Of a stretch of 64,000 nt of DNA, positions 1-8,858 are shown piece after piece. The DNA is from Planctomycetota bacterium. Its GTDB lineage: Bacteria; Planctomycetota; Phycisphaerae; Phycisphaerales; Phycisphaeraceae. The translations under genes were made by a program, and so were the position numbers. Where the stretch lies: NCBI GenBank assembly GCA_021413865.1, contig JAIOPN010000014.1, forward strand, positions 124,001 through 188,000, read 5' to 3'. The notes beneath the pieces are model-generated. The model was not told where the DNA came from. It saw only the letters and a program-made list of their open reading frames with translations, and did not search any database. Within the stretch, counting starts at the first letter, position 1. The number at the start of each line of letters is the position of its first letter.

Positions 1-299
1 TGCAGTCCCTCGCCCACTTCCGGCAGCGTGGCCACGACGCCATCGTCATCCAGGTCCTCGACGAATCCGAGCTCCACTTCCCACACACCGACACCGTCAC
101 GCTCCGCGACATGGAGTCCGGTTCGCTGGTCACCGTGGACGGCGCCGAGATCGCCGCCGACTACACCGCGAAGCTCAACGAGTTCCTGGAACGCTATAAG
201 AAGAGCTGTTTCGAGCACAACTTCGACTACGTCCTGGCCAGCACCGCCACCCCCTACGACGCGCTGCTCACCGCCCTGCTCTCCCGCCGCAAGCGATAG
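1..299 (+). CDS. DUF58 domain protein, C-terminal fragment
   Basis: Open from the window edge in the frame beginning at base 3, so the start lies outside the window. The visible 98 codons include HFRQRGHDAIVIQVLDESE, which resembles the end of the VWA-like DUF58 domain. The next gene, a BatA-type protein, begins 3 bases after the stop. In known Bat/MoxR clusters a DUF58 protein sits between a MoxR ATPase and BatA-like membrane proteins, which agrees with this order. The biochemical role of DUF58 proteins is not well defined. Confidence 0.75.
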   Translation, partial: QSLAHFRQRGHDAIVIQVLDESELHFPHTDTVTLRDMESGSLVTVDGAEIAADYTAKLNEFLERYKKSCFEHNFDYVLASTATPYDALLTALLSRRKR

Positions 300-302
300 C
301 CC

Positions 303-2576
303 ATGATTTTTACCGCGCCGCTCATGCTGCTGGGTCTGCTCGCCGTCGCGGCGCCGGTCGTCATCCACCTGCTGGACCGCTCTCGCAGCAAGACACTCGA
401 CTGGCCCGCGCTGCGGTTCTTGCAGGCAGCGCGGCGCGAATCCAACCGCCGCTCCAAGCTCAAGAACGTCCTCGTGCTCATCGCCCGCTGCCTCATGCTC
501 GCGCTGGTCGCCCTGGCCATGGCCAAGCCCTACACCACCCACCAGGAGTGGACCAAGCCCCTCGACCTGCCCACCACCGTCGTCTTTGTTCTCGACAACT
601 CCTACAGCATGGGCTACCGCGAGGGCGGCACCACAGGCGGGACGCGCTTCGACCGCGCCAAGGCCATGGCGCTCGAGCAGCTCGCCGCGCTCAAGCTCGA
701 GGACGAGGCCGCGCTCGTGCTCGCCAACGAGCAGGCCGTCGTGCTGCTCGACCGCCCGACGCGCGACCACGAGCAGGTCCGCAAGCTCATCCAGGAGGCC
801 AAGCTTTCCTCACGCGGGACGGACCTGGGCTCCGCCCTCGTCACGGCCTTCGCCGTCGCGCGGCTCGATGCCGTAGTCACCCCCGCGCCGGGCGACAGCA
901 CCCCTTCCGCCACCACAGCGCCCGCCGGCGCCACCGGTCGCAACGCCTGGCGGCAGCTCGCCGTTTTCACCGATCTGCAGCAGGCGGGCTGGGCCTCCTT
1001 CATCAACGACAAGCTCATCGAGCGCGTCGCCGACCCCGTGCCCGTCACCGTGTACGACCTGGGCTCACCCGACTCCACCAACCGCTACGTGCGGCAGACC
1101 ACCGTGCAGGACGGCACGCTCGACGACCAGCTCCACGTCGAGGTCGAGGTGGGCCGGACGGGTCCCTCCACCGCCGGCGGCGTGGACGTGACGCTCTGGA
1201 TCGACGGCAAAAAGGCTGGCGCCCCCACGCCCGTGCCGCCCGGGTTGGATAAGATCACCCTCCTCGCCCCGATGCCCGCGCCGGGCGTTCACGCCTGCTC
1301 CATTGAAGTCGAGGAAGACCGCCTCCCCGCCGACGACCGCGCCCACTTCTCCATCCGCCTCACCGGCGGGTCACGCCTGCTGGTCGTGGACGGCAACCCG
1401 TCGTCCGTGCCGGCGCTCTCCGAGACCTTCTTTCTCAACTCCGCGCTTTCACAACTCCAGTCCCGCGTCAACGCGCCGACTATTCAGCGCCTCTCCCTCA
1501 CCGACCTCGCCTCCAGCGACCTGGGCTCGGGCGGCTGCCTCATCCTCTGCAACGTCGCCCGTCTCGACGGCTCGGCGCTCAACCGCGTCGAGAACTTCCT
1601 CCGCGCCGGCGGCAGTGTGTTCATCAGCCTCGGGGACCAGGTTGACATCGGCCACTACAACCGCGACTGGCTCTTCCTGCCCCTCAAGCTCGACAAGCCC
1701 ATGGGCGACCCCGCCCGCACCCGCGCCTACTCCGCCGTCGTCTCCGCCGACCAGCACCCGATCTTCCTCGGCGGGCTCGACCTCTCCGCGACGCGCTACT
1801 TCACCTTCACCGGCTCCGACCCGACAACACTCAAGAGCAATGCCCGCGTCCTGGCGCGGTTCTCCAATGAATCGCCGATGCTCGTCGAGGGGGCGTTCGG
1901 CGGTGACGGCAACGACCCGGACAACACCGCCGCCACCGGCCGCGTGCTCCTGCTCACCGGCGCGATCGACGCCGACGCCTCCAACTTTCCCTACCGCCGC
2001 GCGTTCCTCCCCTTCATCGACCAGGTCGTCGCCTACATGACGCGGCAGCGGCTCACCTCGCGCAGTGTCGCCCTGGGCCGGCCGATGCGCTTCACCGGGC
2101 CGGGCACGCTCGACCGCAAGACGCTCGTCGTCACCGCACCCGACGGCACGACGCAGACGCTCACCGCCGCGCTGGACGGCAAGAGCGGCCACGCCGTTGC
2201 CGAGTACCGCCAGACCACGCTCCCGGGCGTGTACCGCGTCCAGGCAGACGAGGGGTTCGGTGTCGGCGGGGCGTTCACCGTGAACCTGGACACACGTGAA
2301 TCCCTCCTCACCCGGAGCGAGCCTGCCGAGGTCCTCCGCGCATTCGGCGCCGTCAAGGCGCGCGTGCTCGCCGCCGGCGCCGCCGCGGGCGACTGGGCGC
2401 GGAGCGATGAGGCCCGCGCCGCCGAGCAGCGCACCGAGTACTGGCCCTGGCTCCTGCTCGCCGCCTTCCTCGTGTTCATGGCCGAGACCGCGCTGGCCAA
2501 CATCTTCACCCGCCGCCGCGCCGTCCCCGCCCCCGCCACCCAGTACCTCGACGCGACCCGGAGGGCCGCCTTGTGA
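303..2576 (+). CDS. BatA-type membrane protein with VWA domain
   Basis: 757 residues. Residues 1 to about 75 match the aerotolerance-regulator (BatA) N-terminal module: a hydrophobic helix, an Arg-rich stretch, LDWPALRFLQAARRESNRR and a second helix. A von Willebrand A domain follows from about residue 90, with the MIDAS-like motif VFVLDNSYSMG. A long extracytoplasmic beta-rich region precedes a last membrane helix, WPWLLLAAFLVFMAETAL. The gene follows the DUF58 gene by 3 bases and overlaps the next VWA gene by 4 bases (GTGA), so the three are probably co-transcribed. Family knowledge suggests a cell-envelope or stress role for MoxR/Bat operons. The exact function here is unknown. Confidence 0.85.
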   Translation: MIFTAPLMLLGLLAVAAPVVIHLLDRSRSKTLDWPALRFLQAARRESNRRSKLKNVLVLIARCLMLALVALAMAKPYTTHQEWTKPLDLPTTVVFVLDNSYSMGYREGGTTGGTRFDRAKAMALEQLAALKLEDEAALVLANEQAVVLLDRPTRDHEQVRKLIQEAKLSSRGTDLGSALVTAFAVARLDAVVTPAPGDSTPSATTAPAGATGRNAWRQLAVFTDLQQAGWASFINDKLIERVADPVPVTVYDLGSPDSTNRYVRQTTVQDGTLDDQLHVEVEVGRTGPSTAGGVDVTLWIDGKKAGAPTPVPPGLDKITLLAPMPAPGVHACSIEVEEDRLPADDRAHFSIRLTGGSRLLVVDGNPSSVPALSETFFLNSALSQLQSRVNAPTIQRLSLTDLASSDLGSGGCLILCNVARLDGSALNRVENFLRAGGSVFISLGDQVDIGHYNRDWLFLPLKLDKPMGDPARTRAYSAVVSADQHPIFLGGLDLSATRYFTFTGSDPTTLKSNARVLARFSNESPMLVEGAFGGDGNDPDNTAATGRVLLLTGAIDADASNFPYRRAFLPFIDQVVAYMTRQRLTSRSVALGRPMRFTGPGTLDRKTLVVTAPDGTTQTLTAALDGKSGHAVAEYRQTTLPGVYRVQADEGFGVGGAFTVNLDTRESLLTRSEPAEVLRAFGAVKARVLAAGAAAGDWARSDEARAAEQRTEYWPWLLLAAFLVFMAETALANIFTRRRAVPAPATQYLDATRRAAL

Positions 2577-4807
2577 TCTGGAACCCGCCCCTCAACACCC
2601 TGGCCGTCACGCTGCTGGTCGTCGCCGTGCTCGTCGTCGCCGTCGCCAGCTACGCCTGGTCGCGCAGGCACCTCGACCCGGCCTCGCCGCGCGGCATGCT
2701 CTCCCTCGCGCTGCGCGGGCTGGGGTTCCTCCTGCTCCTCTTCTTCTTCCTCCAGCCCTCGAGCCTCCCGGCCCCGCAGCACATCACCGTCAAGCGCACG
2801 CTCATCACGCTGATCGACACCTCGGGCAGCATGTCCAAACGGCCCTCGGCCGACACGCCCTCACGCCTCGACCGCGCACGTGAAGCCATCAAGACCGGCC
2901 GCCTCGTTGAGCAGGTGGACGCGACTGCCAACCTCGCACTCTACGGTTTCGACGGCCAGGTCACGCCGCTCAAAGCCGACACGCTGCCCAAGGCCGCGGC
3001 CACCGGAAAGATGACCGACCTCGCCGCCGTGCTCGACCAGGCGGTCAAGCTGCACCAGGGGGACGACGTGGCGGGCATCCTGCTCATCAGCGACGGCCGC
3101 AACACGCAGGGCGGCGACCCGCGCGAGGCCGTCAAGCGTCTGGGCCTGCCGATCTACGCCGTGCCGATCGAAGACCCGCAGACCGCCACGGCGGTGAAGG
3201 GCGAAACGAAAGACCTGGCGGTCGAGTCCGTGACGGCCGAGCCGAGGGTGATCGCGGGGCGCGCCGCGCAGGTCGCGGTGACGATCAGGGCCGTAGGCCA
3301 GGGGTCGCGCGAGGTCGGCGTGGAAATCCTTGAAGGCTCCACGGTCGTCACCACCACCGCCGTCGCGGTGAGCCCGGACCGCCAGCGGCGGCAGGCGCTG
3401 CTCTCCGTGAAACCCGCGACGCTCGGCCAGCACCGCTACACCGTGCGCGTGCCTCTGGAACCCGGCGACGCCGACCCCGCCAACAACACGTCCGAGTTCA
3501 CCATCGACGTCGTGGACCCGATCAACCGCCTGGTTTACCTCGACCGCCTCCGCAACGAGCGCCGCTTCCTCAAACCGATGCTTGAGGCCCACCGCAACCT
3601 CCGCTACACCGCCGTGGTGCAGCAGGACGCCAAACGCGTGATGGTGGACGGCAACGATGCGCAGATGAAGAAGGAAGCCGGCAACCTCAGCGCTGCGCAG
3701 CTCGCGGGGGTCAAGGCGGTGATCCTGGGCGATCTGCCCGCCGCGGCGCTCAACAATGAACAGATCGCCTCGCTCAAATCCTGGGTGGACCGCGGCGGCG
3801 CCCTGCTGCTGCTGGCCGGGCCGTCGAGCATGGGGCCCAAGGGGTTCGCCTCCACGCCGCTGGCGGACGTATTGCCGGTGACAGTCAGTGGCGACAGCGA
3901 CGGCTACGTCGAGAGCGAGCTCAGTGTCGAGCTGACGCCCGAGGGGGCGGCGCACCCGGCCTTCCAGAAGGTGAAGGCGCGCTGGGCCAGCGCCGCCCCG
4001 CTGCTCAGCCGTTTCGGCGTAGGCTCCGTCAAGCCGGCGGCGACCGTGCTCATGGCCTCGCGCGGCAAGGCCGAGCCGATCGTCGTCAGCCAGAACTACG
4101 GCCACGGCAAGGTCGCCATCGTGCTGACCGATTCCACCTGGCGCTGGCAACTGGGCTTCGACCCCGCCGCGCGCGGCGGCGAGTCCGAGCACGCCGTCTT
4201 CTGGCGTCAGATCATCGACTGGATGCTCCCCAACCTCGACCAGGAGACCGCCTCCACCTCGCAGCTGCAGGTCATGACCGACCGCACGGAGTACGAGGTG
4301 AACGACAGCGTCGTGGTGATGGCGTCGGTGCGCGGCACGGACGGGGCCGTGATCGACAAGGCGAGCGTCGAGTTCACCATCGACGCGCCGGACGGCCGGC
4401 CGATCAAACGCACGGGCAAGCCCGAGGGCTCGGCGTTCACCGCGAGCTTCGACGCCGCCCACGAGGGGCAGTACGGCATCAAGGCCGTCGCCTCCGTGAA
4501 CGGCTCGGTGATCGGCACGGACGAGGCGAACGTCCCTGTCTCCCAGCCGGTCATTGAATTCACCGACACACGGCCGGACCCGGGGCTGCTGCGCGAGCTG
4601 GCGAACCTCAGCGGCGGGCAACTGCTCAAGCCCGACGAGCTGCCGCAGATCGCGGTGCTCGCACACCTGGAGCCGCGCGAACTGGAAATCCAGCCCAACG
4701 CGGAGAAAGATGCGGTGTCGGCGTGGGACCGCTGGTGGCTGATGGCGCTCTTCGTGGGGCTGATGAGCGGCGAGTGGTACGTCAGGAGGAAGAGCCGATG
4801 GGTCTGA
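2573..4807 (+). CDS. VWA domain membrane protein with glutamine-amidotransferase-like region
   Basis: 744 residues from a GTG start that overlaps the previous stop. There are two N-terminal membrane helices (about residues 8-27 and 43-62), then a VWA domain with the MIDAS motif LIDTSGSMSK and GILLISDGRNTQGGDP. The middle resembles the class I GATase-like fold seen in such proteins (GVKAVILGDLP, LLLLAGPSSMGPKG) but no catalytic Cys-His-Glu triad is evident. A C-terminal helix (WWLMALFVGLMSGEW) is followed by a basic tail. It probably works with the upstream BatA-like protein. A planctomycete-type Bat paralogue is the best description. Confidence 0.8.
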   Translation: MIWNPPLNTLAVTLLVVAVLVVAVASYAWSRRHLDPASPRGMLSLALRGLGFLLLLFFFLQPSSLPAPQHITVKRTLITLIDTSGSMSKRPSADTPSRLDRAREAIKTGRLVEQVDATANLALYGFDGQVTPLKADTLPKAAATGKMTDLAAVLDQAVKLHQGDDVAGILLISDGRNTQGGDPREAVKRLGLPIYAVPIEDPQTATAVKGETKDLAVESVTAEPRVIAGRAAQVAVTIRAVGQGSREVGVEILEGSTVVTTTAVAVSPDRQRRQALLSVKPATLGQHRYTVRVPLEPGDADPANNTSEFTIDVVDPINRLVYLDRLRNERRFLKPMLEAHRNLRYTAVVQQDAKRVMVDGNDAQMKKEAGNLSAAQLAGVKAVILGDLPAAALNNEQIASLKSWVDRGGALLLLAGPSSMGPKGFASTPLADVLPVTVSGDSDGYVESELSVELTPEGAAHPAFQKVKARWASAAPLLSRFGVGSVKPAATVLMASRGKAEPIVVSQNYGHGKVAIVLTDSTWRWQLGFDPAARGGESEHAVFWRQIIDWMLPNLDQETASTSQLQVMTDRTEYEVNDSVVVMASVRGTDGAVIDKASVEFTIDAPDGRPIKRTGKPEGSAFTASFDAAHEGQYGIKAVASVNGSVIGTDEANVPVSQPVIEFTDTRPDPGLLRELANLSGGQLLKPDELPQIAVLAHLEPRELEIQPNAEKDAVSAWDRWWLMALFVGLMSGEWYVRRKSRWV

Positions 4808-5664
4808 AAAAACACACGACGCTGCGCGCGGCGGGATTGCTGGTGATGCTGGCCCTGCTCTGCGGCGCCGGTTCCGGGGCAAAAAACCTCGTGACCAACG
4901 GCGACTTCGAGCGTGGGGCGAACAAGGCCGACGAGCCCGTCGGCTGGCACACGCACATCACGAGCTACACCTCCGTGCCCGAATACAAGGACCCCGCGAA
5001 CAAGCAGGGGCGGACCGGCGTGGTGCATTTCCGCTGCGCCTGCGGGTACGAGTGGGGCACGGTCAGGCCGTGGGCCGGACTGGTCTGCCCGCAGTGCAAA
5101 CAGATGGAAACCGGGTTGGGGGAGAACGCCGGATATTACGCGAAGAACTTCGAGAGCGTGTCGCTGGTCGATCACGGGCGCGGCAAGGCGGCGGGCGTGA
5201 AGATGGACGGCGAGGTCGCGGGCCACCAGGGAGTGCGCGTGCTCAGCGGGCTGATGAAGGCCCAGCGCGGCGGCGGGTACGAGATGGGCCTCGAAGCACG
5301 GGCGACCAGCGGCGTGCTGGTCCGCGCGTTCCTCGAGGGGTTCCGCTACGAGGAAGAGGACGCCGCCGCCAAGGAGTTCCTCAAGACCCTCCCGCCTGAA
5401 TCCAACCCCTACAAGCTCCCCGGCCGCATCAAGCGCGTCTTCCGCATCGACATCAACATGCAGACGCCCGGCGAATGGACCGGCGTGAAAGAACAGGGCG
5501 TGCCCCCCAAGCGGTCCGAGTTCGACTACATGCTGGTCAACCTCTACTGCTACAACTTCGCGGGCGAGGCGGCGTTCGACAGCGTGTATGTCCGCCAGCT
5601 CACCCAGGCGGAGGTGGAGAAGTTCCGCAAAGACCACCCCACGCGGGACGAGCGGTTCAAGTGA
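4798..5664 (+). CDS. Secreted protein with zinc-ribbon-like cysteines
   Basis: 288 residues, starting at ATG 4798, which overlaps the previous gene by 10 bases. A signal peptide (hydrophobic residues about 11-24) precedes NLVTNGDFERG, a typical opening of carbohydrate-binding-module-like beta sandwiches, and the C-terminal FDSVYVRQL fits the same fold. A CxC...CPQC pattern (Cys80, Cys82, Cys97, Cys100) is inserted near the N terminus and looks like a rubredoxin-type metal knuckle. It is the last gene of the Bat-like operon and is followed by a tRNA. I recognise no named family. A cell-surface binding role is inference. Confidence 0.65.
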   Translation: MGLKKHTTLRAAGLLVMLALLCGAGSGAKNLVTNGDFERGANKADEPVGWHTHITSYTSVPEYKDPANKQGRTGVVHFRCACGYEWGTVRPWAGLVCPQCKQMETGLGENAGYYAKNFESVSLVDHGRGKAAGVKMDGEVAGHQGVRVLSGLMKAQRGGGYEMGLEARATSGVLVRAFLEGFRYEEEDAAAKEFLKTLPPESNPYKLPGRIKRVFRIDINMQTPGEWTGVKEQGVPPKRSEFDYMLVNLYCYNFAGEAAFDSVYVRQLTQAEVEKFRKDHPTRDERFK

Positions 5665-5784
5665 CCGTTTCTGACTCCCCTTGGGAGAGGGACTTCAAAC
5701 AGACCCGCAAACCGCGGGAGACGACACCCGGCGCGACGATTGACCGCCCAGCGGGGCGCTGCGAGAATCACCGATCCACCCCAC

Positions 5785-5871
5785 GCCGGTGTGGCGGAAC
5801 TGGCAGACGCGAGGGACTCAAAATCCCTTGTCCCCTTAAAGGACGTGCAGGTTCGATTCCTGTCACCGGCA
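5785..5871 (+). tRNA. tRNA-Leu (anticodon CAA)
   Basis: An 87-base class II tRNA. The acceptor arms GCCGGTG and CACCGGC pair perfectly. The anticodon arm is AGGGA-CTCAAAA-TCCCT, giving anticodon CAA for codon UUG. There is a long variable arm and a T arm with TTCGATT. The discriminator base is A and no CCA is encoded. Confidence 0.95.
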
Positions 5872-5971
5872 TTTCGAGACGCGCGGCCTCTGAATTACCC
5901 GTGATTCAAGCGTCTGGGCGCGATCACAATGAGAAATACGAGATGAAGTCCGGCACGCCCTCACTCGCTCT

Positions 5972-6511
5972 CTATACAGACAGCGGTACGAGGCCCCGGT
6001 GTTCAATCTCCAGAAGCCTCCGCTTCCGCTCGACGCCCCAGCGGAAGCCCGCGAGTGTGCCGTCGGAGCGCACCGCCCGGTGGCAGGGCACGAGGATCGC
6101 GATCCTGTTCATCGCGCAGGCCCGCCCCACCGCGCGCACGGCCGACGGGTTCTCAATGGCCCGCGCGATCTGGGCGTACGAGCGGGTTTCCCCGCGCGGG
6201 ATATCCATCAACGCCGACCAGACGCTGATCTGAAACGCGCTGCCCTCCATGTCGAGCGGCGGCACGGGCGGGTCGTCGCCCTCCTCCATGTGGGCCCGGA
6301 TCATCGCGACCCACGGGGCGAGTGACTCGTCGTCGCACTCGAACGCCGCACCGGGGAATCGCCCGCGGAGTTCCGCCAGGAGTGCTTCGTTGTCATTGCC
6401 GAGCATGATGGAGCAGACGCCGCGCTCGGAGGCGGCGACGAGCATGCGCCCCGCGTCGGTCGGGGCGAACGCGAAGCGGATGAGCGGGGTGTCGGTGCGT
6501 CGTGTGGTCAC
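5972..6511 (-). CDS. ogt: Methylated-DNA--protein-cysteine S-methyltransferase
   Basis: 179 residues. Repairs O6-alkylguanine by irreversible transfer of the alkyl group to its own cysteine. The active site is VPCHRAV with acceptor Cys143, preceded by the helix-turn-helix segment YAQIARAIENPSAVRAVG and the Asn hinge (MNRIAI), and followed by GFRWG. The N-terminal part is short, as in Ogt and the Ada C-terminal half. The GTG start at 6511 overlaps the stop of the upstream PhyH gene by 4 bases, so the two are translationally linked. The link to a dioxygenase recalls AlkB-type repair, but the neighbour is a PhyH-type protein rather than AlkB. Confidence 0.92.
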   Translation of the reverse strand: MTTRRTDTPLIRFAFAPTDAGRMLVAASERGVCSIMLGNDNEALLAELRGRFPGAAFECDDESLAPWVAMIRAHMEEGDDPPVPPLDMEGSAFQISVWSALMDIPRGETRSYAQIARAIENPSAVRAVGRACAMNRIAILVPCHRAVRSDGTLAGFRWGVERKRRLLEIEHRGLVPLSV

Positions 6512-7419
6512 TTTGCGGCGGCTTTCACGCCCTCGTCGGCGGCGCGCTTGGGGATCTCGTCGGATCGTCGCTCGCGGCGCTCCTTGTAGGCGGCGGCCTG
6601 CGCCTCCTCCTCGTTGAAGCCGAGCTTGAACGAGCCGTTGTGGGCGAGGCTGCGGAGGTAGGGGCTCAGGTCTTTGCGCGTGGCGTCGATCTCGTTGGGC
6701 CACTGCTTGGCGATGACCTGGCAGTGGATGGCGACGCGCGGCGTGCGGTTTGCCGCGGCGTTGGCGTTGCCGGCGTGGCCCACCAGGTGGTGCATCAATA
6801 GCGCATCGCCCGCCTCGGCGACAAACTCGTAAGGCTCGACCTTCGGCACGGTGCGCCGCCAGAGGTTGTTCGCGTCGCCGTCGTCGGCGTACCAGTAGTC
6901 CGGCTGCTCCAGCAGCACCTTCTGCAAAATCTTGTGCCAACCGGGGTAGATCGTGATGTTGCCGCTGTACGGCTCGGTGTCGATCAGCGACGCCTGCAGC
7001 ACGAAAGCGTTGCCGATCACCGGGATGCGCACGCGCACGAAATCGACGTGCCCCCATTCGGCGACCTCGCGCTTGTTCCCCTCGTGGTACACGCAGATGA
7101 ACGGCGCGGCGTGGCGTTTCCCGCTCCACTCGCCGGGCCCGAGCATCGTCTCCATGATCGACCGGATGCCCGGCTGATCGTACACCGTGTCGATGAACGG
7201 CTGCAGCGCCGGCAGCGCCCCGACCCGGCCGCCGCTCTTCTCCAGCCCGAACAGCTTGGAATCCCACTTGTTCGGCGGCAGGTCAGTGCCCAGGGCCTTC
7301 TTGTACTCCTCGATCCCGCGCCGGCAATACTCGGGCGAGAGCGCCCCCTTGACCACGCAGAAGCCGTGCTCCACGAAGTGGTCGGCGTAACTCATTGACG
7401 TATCGATCTTGAAGGCCAT
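6508..7419 (-). CDS. Phytanoyl-CoA dioxygenase (PhyH) family protein
   Basis: 303 residues, start at ATG 7419. Predicted Fe(II)/2-oxoglutarate oxygenase. The HxD metal motif is HVD at residues 124-126, with a distal His near 215 (HHLVGHAGN) and a downstream Arg in TPRVAIHCQV. The opening YADHFVEHGFCVVKGALS is typical of the PhyH N terminus. It lies in a minus-strand run with a ceramidase-like gene upstream and the alkyltransferase downstream (4-base overlap). The substrate cannot be read from the sequence. Planctomycetes carry many PhyH paralogues, and two more are in this window. Confidence 0.85.
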   Translation of the reverse strand: MAFKIDTSMSYADHFVEHGFCVVKGALSPEYCRRGIEEYKKALGTDLPPNKWDSKLFGLEKSGGRVGALPALQPFIDTVYDQPGIRSIMETMLGPGEWSGKRHAAPFICVYHEGNKREVAEWGHVDFVRVRIPVIGNAFVLQASLIDTEPYSGNITIYPGWHKILQKVLLEQPDYWYADDGDANNLWRRTVPKVEPYEFVAEAGDALLMHHLVGHAGNANAAANRTPRVAIHCQVIAKQWPNEIDATRKDLSPYLRSLAHNGSFKLGFNEEEAQAAAYKERRERRSDEIPKRAADEGVKAAAK

Positions 7420-7454
7420 GGCGTGCTCGCTCCCAAAAGGAATCCACGGGTATT

Positions 7455-8828
7455 TTAGAACAAATCCCGCAGGAGTTTCACCGCGCGGTCGGAAATCTGC
7501 TGCAGCGCCTCGGGGCGGAACTTGGACCACTGAGACGTGCGCGTCTCGTAGCCGCCGCGTTTGATCGCGCCGGGCGTCGGGATGTAGCCCGCGTAGCCGT
7601 TGGCCATGTGGCCCACGAACGTGAAGGGCGCGGGGGAGCGGAGCTTGATGTCGAGCTGGCACTCAACGAACGGCTCGCCCATCACCGTCACAAACGCCGC
7701 GTCACCGATCCGGAACGTCTGTATCTCGTAATCGAACGTCTTCTCTTCCCGCACCCACCGATCCAGATCGATCGTGGAGACGGCATAGACCCAGTCCCAC
7801 GAGACGCGCGTGCGCTCCTCGTCGAGCCAGACCGGGTCGGGGTGTTTCCGGATCAGTTTTTTCGCCGCCGCCAATTCCTTGGCGGGCACGGAGCGCATGG
7901 GGAGCTTGAGCACGCCCCGCCTGAAAGCCAGCGGCGTGCCCGTGACCGCCGTCATGCTCTTCATCACACGGTCCGAGGTGTCGGCGAGCATCCGCGCCAT
8001 CTGGACGTGATCGCGTTTGTAGTCGGGGTTGACGTGCTGGGCGTGGTGGATGTTGCCGCAGCAGCCGTTGACGACCAGGGGCACGATAGATTGTCCGTGG
8101 CGCTGGCGGAACTCGTCGCTCCAGACGCCGGGCCAGTCGGCGAGCGTGAATCGCTCGGGGTAGCCGTGGCAGGGGTGGCAGGTGTGGTGCAGGAGCGCGG
8201 CCAGCGGCGGGCCGGACCCGGGCGAGAGCGTGAGCACGCCGACCTCGGGATCGGTCGGGCCCTCGACGTGGAGGATGCGCGGGTCGCACGAGGCCGGGTG
8301 GCAGACGGCGGTGCCGTCGCGCATGACGAAGCGGCGGTTGAAGGCAACACGGCCGTCCATCGCGCGGCCGACGCTGACGCTCACGGGCACGCAGGCCGCC
8401 GCGGCACGGGCGATGGCGTCCACGATGGCGGTGACCGTAGGCTCGTTGTAGCGGTCGTCACCGCCGCGCAGCCAGCCCTGCGGCATGAGTTCGCAGGAAT
8501 CACGGATGAAATTGTTGCCCAGCGATGGGGCGGAGTGGGTCTGCGTCGCCATCAGGGCGATCGCCTCGACAGGGATGCCGGTCCGCTCGCTCGCGCGGCG
8601 GCGGATCTCGTCCGACCAGTTGTTCGCGAAGACACACAGGTCCATCACGACCAGGCAGCAGCGTGTCTTGCCGGACTCAAGCACGAGGGCGCGGGCGTAG
8701 AGCTTCTCACGGATTTCCTCGACCGGCCTGAGCCGGCCGATGTCGCCGGCGAGTTGGATGCCCAATTCGGGGGTGATGTCCGCCGTCGCCGCGCCGGCGC
8801 GGAGGGTGTCACGTTTTTTGCCGGCCAT
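7455..8828 (-). CDS. Neutral/alkaline ceramidase-like protein
   Basis: 457 residues. The opening RAGAATADITPELGIQLAGD is the hallmark of the neutral/alkaline non-lysosomal ceramidase N-terminal domain. Later segments fit the zinc amidase core: MATQTHSAPSLGNNF carries a candidate metal His, LLHHTCHPCHGYP another, and VNGCCGNIHH a third region. No signal peptide is visible, unlike secreted ceramidases, so it is probably cytoplasmic with a different amide substrate. The C-terminal immunoglobulin-like domain of true ceramidases seems absent. It is followed by the PhyH gene 35 bases downstream. Confidence 0.75.
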   Translation of the reverse strand: MAGKKRDTLRAGAATADITPELGIQLAGDIGRLRPVEEIREKLYARALVLESGKTRCCLVVMDLCVFANNWSDEIRRRASERTGIPVEAIALMATQTHSAPSLGNNFIRDSCELMPQGWLRGGDDRYNEPTVTAIVDAIARAAAACVPVSVSVGRAMDGRVAFNRRFVMRDGTAVCHPASCDPRILHVEGPTDPEVGVLTLSPGSGPPLAALLHHTCHPCHGYPERFTLADWPGVWSDEFRQRHGQSIVPLVVNGCCGNIHHAQHVNPDYKRDHVQMARMLADTSDRVMKSMTAVTGTPLAFRRGVLKLPMRSVPAKELAAAKKLIRKHPDPVWLDEERTRVSWDWVYAVSTIDLDRWVREEKTFDYEIQTFRIGDAAFVTVMGEPFVECQLDIKLRSPAPFTFVGHMANGYAGYIPTPGAIKRGGYETRTSQWSKFRPEALQQISDRAVKLLRDLF

Positions 8829-8858
8829 GGTGGGTTCCTCCGAGGACGTGAGGGGCGA

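Noticed and set aside
28-306. Many long open frames on the opposite strand or in shifted frames of the known genes (for example 2861-4882 minus, 13222-15066 minus, 39787-42342 plus)
   Set aside because: They lie inside clearly identified genes and have Ala/Arg/Pro/Gly-rich or His/Arg-rich repetitive composition, as expected from high-GC codon bias. No independent motif or ribosome binding site was found.
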